From assembly GCA_037349315.1 (NCBI GenBank), contig JBAIAC010000619.1:209501-273500 (forward strand): a DNA stretch of 64,000 nucleotides. Direction: 5' to 3'. This DNA is from Chelydra serpentina (lineage: Eukaryota > Chordata > Testudines > Chelydridae). The number at the start of each line of letters is the position of its first letter. The stretch's first letter is position 1. The notes under the pieces were generated by a model. It made no database searches. It saw nothing but the letters and a program-made list of their open reading frames with translations, and had not been told where the DNA came from. Positions 61,101 through 64,000 of the stretch are shown here, piece after piece. Position numbers and translations under genes: made by a program.

Positions 61101-63618
61101 AAGGGACCCCCCACCCCACACACACACACTGCAGAGGGGGGGCTCCGAACAGCAGGGCAGGTACTTACTACGGTCAGTTTCCGGGGGCCGTACCCAGCCT
61201 TCTTCGCCACCACCGACTTCTGCTGCGCACCAGAAGAGAATTAGTGCCGGCCGTGGTACTGGGGGCGCTGGGGGGGCGCTCTCCCCTGGTGCCGGCCGGG
61301 CGATGGGGGGGGCGGGCGCTGGGGGGGGCGGGGGGGCCGGGCGCTGGGCGGGCGCTCTCCCCTGGCAGTCGGGGCCGGGCGCTGGGGGGCGGGGGGGCCG
61401 GGCGCTGGGGGGGCGCTCTCCCCTGGCAGCTGGGGCCGGGCGCTGGGGGGGCGGTGGGGGAGGGGGGCCGGGCGCTGGGGGGGGCGGGGGGGCCGGGCGC
61501 TGGGGGGGCGGTGGGGGAGGGGGGCCGGGCGCTCGGGGGGGCGGGGGGGGCCGGGCGCTGGGGGGGGCACTCTCCCCCTCACTGTGGCACCCGTTGAAAG
61601 GGGCAGCAGAGCCTTCCCAAAATGGGGGGGCACACAGGGCCCCCCCCCTGCTCCTCCTCTTCCCCCCAAGCCCCGGGGGGGGGAGCCGAGAGCAGCCCCC
61701 GGCCTGCGCCCCGCCCCCCCGGCCCCCCCCTTACCTTCTTCTTGAGGCAGCGCCGTTTCAGGCATTTCCACTGCCGCTTGAGGCCGGGCTTCAGCCGCCG
61801 CAGGCAGATGTAGCAGCTGCCGCAGTCCTCGGCGGCCCGGCAGCCCTGGCACGCGCCGCAGCCGAAGCCCTGCGCAGGCAGAGGGGACAGGCCGGGAGTG
61901 AGGGGAGCCCAGGGCAGGGGCTGCGGGTCGGGAGTGGGGGGCACCGGGGAGGGGAGGGGGGCGGGGCGCCGGCCGGTACCTTCTTGACGATTTTCAGGCA
62001 GCGGCGCAGGAGGCATTTGCGGCCGGTCCGGAGCTCGGGGTCCTTGGCCCGCGCGGCGCACACGGTGCAGATGCCGCAGTCCTCGGGGATCTGGCAGGCC
62101 TGGCAGGCGCCGCAGCCCACCCGCTGCAAGAGGGGCAGGGTCTTCAGCCGGCGCAGCCACGGCCCCTCGCCCGCCCCCCACAAGGAGGGGACCAGGGACA
62201 CAGACCCAGCCCCCTGGAGGCCCGACTCCCAGCCCCGCTGCTCTAGCCACGGGACCCCGCTCCCCTCCCAGAGCCGGGGAGAGAACCCAGGAGTCCGGGC
62301 TCCCAGCCCCCGCACCCCCACGGCTAGGCCTCACTCCTCTCCTAGAGCCGGGGAGAGAACCCAGGAGTCCTGGCTCCCAGCCCCCCCTGCTCTGACCCAC
62401 CAGCCCCCACTCTCTTCCCAGAGCCGGGGAGAGAACCCAGGAGTCCTGGCTCCCAGCTCCCCCACGGCTAGGCCTCACTCCTCTCCCAGAGCCGGGGTGT
62501 GAACCCAGGAATCCTGGCTCCCAGCCCCTCCCACTAGGCCTCACTCCACTCCCAGAGCTGGAGAGAGAACCCAGGAGTCCTGGCCCCCACCCCACCCCCA
62601 GCGCCTGCACACAAGCGACCCGGAAGCCCCAGGCCCGGCTCTTACCTTGAAGTACCGCTGCTCCCTGTTGAAGTCTCTTCTCTGGGCTGAAAGAAACAAG
62701 CCGGCGTTGGCACCGGTGGCGGACGCGCCACACAACAGGCAGCAGGAGCCAGGACAGGTTAGGCTCCCGGAGATGCAGCCACCTCTGGGGTGGGGCAACT
62801 GGGGCCCGAGACACACAACGCCACACGGGGACGGCTCGCCCGGCGTGGCGACGCTGCCGCCTCCGGGGCCGAGTCCGGACAGGGACACCCGGGTTCGCAG
62901 CCCGGCTCCTTCCAGGAGGGGCTAGGGAGCTGGGAAAGCAGCGGCAGGAGCCCAAGCGGGAGGGGGGGTCTCCCTCCCCAGCCCGCTCACCCACCTCGGC
63001 AGTCCGGGCACAGCCAGCGGCAGCGTCTCTGGCTGGGCAGCATCACCCCGGGGAAGTAGTTCTGGCAGCTGGCGCAGCATCTGGAAGGCAGAGGGGGGGG
63101 GGCTGCTGAGGTCCCGCGTCTGGGGCACCCCAGGTCGGTGGGGAGCTCACAGCCACCCCCAGGGGGGCGGGGCGGCGGAACAGGGGGCCTGCCAGGGAGG
63201 GCTTGCAGTGTGGGAGATGCACCGGGGACAGTGGGACGAATAGAACCCAGGAGTCCTGGCTCCCAGCCCCAAGCACTAGACCCCACTGCCCTTCCAGAGC
63301 TAGGGACAGAACCCAGGCGTCCGGCTGGGCTCGCTGCACCGCTCGGAGAGTTTGCAGTGCCGCCCGGAGGGCTCAGGGGACGGGGCCCCCCAGGGAAACT
63401 CACGCCACGACGCCGTCCTGCGTCGATTCCTGCGGTTCCAGCAGGGGCACCGGGCGCTTCCGGGGGCGGCGCGCCGGGAGGGGCGGCGGCCGCTGCTCCG
63501 GGGGCGGCTGCTCCGGGGGCTCCGGCTTCACGGGCAGCTGTTTGGGGGGCGGCTGCTCAGGGGGACTCGGGAGTTCTGGCTCCGACAGCGAGAGGCGCCT
63601 CTTCTGGGCCTTTTTCAC
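51717..63618 (-). CDS. MBD1: Methyl-CpG-binding domain protein 1, partial (5' exons outside window)
   Basis: Nuclear transcriptional repressor that binds methylated CpG through its MBD and unmethylated CpG through its third CXXC finger. Exons (minus): 63618-63404, 63080-62995, 62686-62646, 62123-61980, 61869-61735, 61222-61169, possibly 59961-59886, 59196-59137, 57997-57941, 57379-57299, 55625-55461, 54476-54291, 53793-53593, 53367-53287, 52852-52751, 52177-51717. Apart from the doubtful exon, all internal coding exons join in frame with GT-AG ends. Protein order: basic/proline-rich linker; CCASC...CPDC Cys cluster; FNREQRYFK; CXXC1; CXXC2; small basic exons; AT-hook-like GRPPKH; CXXC3 with KFGG; KRLLPAVW; VKEE and VKQE sumoylation-type motifs; TPVIMEIYSLG repression-domain motif; long C-terminal tail. 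The MBD itself must lie beyond the right edge. A one-base frame break occurs in the last exon. Confidence 0.93.
52240..52710. repeat. C-rich minisatellite in MBD1 last intron
   Basis: Irregular units of CAGAACTGCCCCCTGCCCCC and CAGCATCAGCCCCCCAT, 30-60 bp, with higher-order ~115-bp repeats (CGTGCCCCACACTTCCCCC). Confidence 0.85.
52920..53270 (+). repeat. Tandem MIR tRNA-heads, antisense to MBD1
   Basis: Four to five units of GGGAGCCAGGACTCCTGGGT with GTCTAGTGGTTAGAAC, one partly deleted. Confidence 0.75.
53593..53793 (-). CDS. MBD1: MBD1 exon with first SUMO-type motif
   Basis: 67 codons including GRDFVLLRDAPPSFP (compare TDLVFLREGASSP in mammals) and HVKEEP, a psi-K-x-E sumoylation consensus. 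Next exon 53367-53287 carries the second one, LVKQEKVE. Confidence 0.85.
53865..54125 (-). repeat. Tandem MIR tRNA-heads, sense with MBD1
   Basis: About three to four units, opposite orientation to the cluster at 52920. Further minus-strand clusters: 54830-55000, 57055-57245, 57590-57840, 58720-58900, 59370-59830, 60070-60290, 62230-62600 and 63770-64000. Confidence 0.75.
54291..54476 (-). CDS. MBD1: MBD1 exon after CXXC3
   Basis: 62 codons starting KRLLPAVWSR, the conserved continuation of CXXC3 (KRLLPSVW in mammals), then Arg-rich sequence. Confidence 0.88.
55461..55625 (-). CDS. MBD1: MBD1 exon, CXXC finger 3 (unmethylated-CpG binding)
   Basis: 55 codons: RRCGECEACLLKADCGRCDF, then CRDKPKFGG, then KRQKCRWRQCLRFAM. 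All eight zinc cysteines and the DNA-contacting KFGG motif are present, as in the DNA-binding CXXC3 of MBD1. The donor is GTGGGT. Confidence 0.95.
55765..56205. repeat. CpG-dense 48-54-bp minisatellite in MBD1 intron
   Basis: Nine copies (CACGGACG-type starts at about 55771, 55816, 55868, 55922, 55970, 56023, 56071, 56119 and 56167) of GCAGAGCGACGGCCGATCGG followed by CCCCAGCCGGGGGCCCGGCC. Each unit holds the perfect palindrome GGCCGATCGGCC and roughly 6-8 CpG. Confidence 0.92.
57299..57379 (-). CDS. MBD1: MBD1 exon with AT-hook-like motif
   Basis: 27 codons beginning KQLGKVKEKKKPGRPPKHPS. KPGRPPK is the core of an AT-hook, which binds the minor groove of AT-rich DNA. Phase 0 with GT-AG ends. 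Confidence 0.75.
57941..57997 (-). CDS. MBD1: MBD1 small exon
   Basis: 19 codons, KWKPSLERDPGGLSGSRRR, phase 0, between CCCCCCAG and GTGAGT. Confidence 0.6.
59137..59196 (-). CDS. MBD1: MBD1 small basic exon
   Basis: 20 codons, DGLASKPRRRTRLTPAA..., phase 0, GT-AG ends. Starts DGxxxKP like the doubtful exon upstream, suggesting exon duplication. Confidence 0.6.
59886..59961 (-). CDS. MBD1: Doubtful MBD1 exon with phase mismatch
   Basis: Between good CCCGCAG and GTGAGT sites, encoding DGPPAKPQLAPGRRRRR. It is 76 bp, not a multiple of 3, and joining it to 59196 would give a stop after five codons. It is either an indel in the sequence (a six-G run is present), an exon used with another partner, or not an exon. 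Confidence 0.35.
60425..61025. repeat. C-rich ~30-36-bp minisatellite in MBD1 intron
   Basis: Many imperfect copies of CCCCCCACGACACCCACGCA and GGGGAGCCACGCC, with an older variant half (ACTAGACCGCCAGAGAGCC) before 60740. Confidence 0.88.
61169..61222 (-). CDS. MBD1: MBD1 small basic exon
   Basis: 18 codons, QKSVVAKKAGYGPRKLTV, between GTGCGCAG and GTAAGT. The acceptor is a CAGCAG tandem, so use of the second site would drop the first Q. In phase with its neighbours. Confidence 0.65.
61255..61575. repeat. G-rich minisatellite in MBD1 intron
   Basis: Irregular copies of GGGGGCCGGGCGCTGGGGGG and GCGCTCTCCCCTGGCAG; a strong candidate for G-quadruplex formation on the plus strand. Confidence 0.88.
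61735..61869 (-). CDS. MBD1: MBD1 exon, CXXC finger 2
   Basis: 45 codons: GFGCGACQGCRAAEDCGSC...RQWKCLKRRCLKKK. Very close to mammalian MBD1 CXXC2 (RQWKC motif) and also without KFGG. Confidence 0.93.
61980..62123 (-). CDS. MBD1: MBD1 exon, CXXC finger 1
   Basis: 48 codons in phase 0: RVGCGACQACQIPEDCGIC...KCLLRRCLKIVKK. It has the CxxCxxC...CxxC spacing of a CXXC zinc finger but lacks KFGG, as in the non-DNA-binding CXXC1 of MBD1. Confidence 0.93.
62995..63080 (-). CDS. MBD1: MBD1 exon, Cys-rich cluster before CXXC1
   Basis: 28 codons encoding CCASCQNYF, then CRWLCPDCR, equivalent to the CCENCG...CKDCR segment of mammalian MBD1. Followed by the 41-bp exon 62686-62646 (AQRRDFNREQRYFK). Confidence 0.88.
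63404..63618 (-). CDS. MBD1: MBD1 exon, basic and proline-rich linker
   Basis: Opens VKKAQKRRLSLSEPELP after a CCGTGCAG acceptor and is rich in PPEQPPP and RRPRKRP. It corresponds to the nuclear-localisation-type linker after the MBD in MBD1. It ends GC before GTGAGT, the split codon completing alanine in the next exon. Confidence 0.8.
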
Positions 63619-64000
63619 CTGCACGGGGCGCAAGGCGAGCGGGGCTGGAGGTGGGGTCCCGACCTGCTGCAACATGGGGGTGGGGAGGTCGGCCAGGCCT
63701 TCCCCGACAGGCCCCACGTGATGCCCCCTCCCCCTGCGATCCCTGACCCACCCAGGCATTATGGCCTGGACCCTACTCCCCTCCCGGAGCCGGGGAGAGA
63801 ACCCAGGAGTCCTGGCTCCCAGCCCCCCTGCTCTAACCACTAGCCCCCACTCCCCTCCCGGAGCCGGGGAGAGAACCCAGGAGTCCTGGCTCCCAGCCCC
63901 CCTGCTCTAACCACTAGCCCCCACTCTCCTCCCGGAGCCGGGGAGAGAACCCAGGAGTCCTGGCTCCCAGCACCCCTGCTCTAACCCACTAGCCCCAACT

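Noticed and set aside
60317..62502. Plus-strand frames of 426 and 474 codons across 60.3-62.5 kb
   Set aside because: Low-complexity C/G-rich minisatellite antisense to MBD1 exons, with no domain or splice support.

Overview
The window looks like nuclear DNA of a reptile, most probably a turtle. It holds intron-bearing vertebrate genes with GT-AG junctions, many CR1 LINE fragments, a tRNA-derived SINE that shares its 3' tail with CR1 (the arrangement known for tortoise Pol III SINEs), MIR-type SINEs, hAT-like MITEs and many GC-rich minisatellites. No bacterial, plasmid, phage or CRISPR feature is present.

Layout. (1) 347-3330, minus strand: a complete four-exon c-type lysozyme gene with both catalytic acids, all eight cysteines and the calcium-loop residues of the alpha-lactalbumin/milk-lysozyme type. 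A ~145-bp-period minisatellite fills its second intron. (2) 4-22 kb: decayed repeats, a CR1 LINE with a long reverse-transcriptase frame (12.8-14.4 kb) and one intact class II olfactory receptor (OR) gene at 19193-20131 (+). (3) 22.6-25.9 kb: a second OR gene with a recognisable promoter, 5' noncoding exon and minisatellite-bearing intron. (4) 28-36 kb: minisatellites, CR1 pieces, a broken C2H2 zinc-finger gene, an LTR-like block and two MITEs. (5) 37.7-49.8 kb: most of 0-29.5 kb repeated in inverted orientation. It includes a near-identical intact OR gene (38003-38935, minus) with its promoter, and a wrecked lysozyme copy (48.67-49.42 kb). (6) 51717-63618, minus strand: MBD1 without its 5' end. 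It has a Cys-rich segment, three CXXC zinc fingers, an AT-hook-like exon, two SUMO-type motifs and the C-terminal repression-domain region, with introns full of minisatellites and tandem MIR tRNA-heads.

The main structural finding is that about 1-29.5 kb and about 35.6-49.8 kb are two arms of a large, old, imperfect palindrome. It reaches the left edge of the window, so its outer end is not seen. The arms are visibly diverged (roughly 10-20% by eye) and differ by multi-kilobase insertions in the left arm. Two islands are nearly identical between arms: the OR coding exon plus ~120 bp of 3' flank, and the OR promoter/first exon. That pattern suggests local gene conversion. The lysozyme was kept in one arm and destroyed in the other.

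All exon models come from reading splice sites, phase and family motifs by eye. No search or alignment program was run, so identities and copy numbers are approximate.
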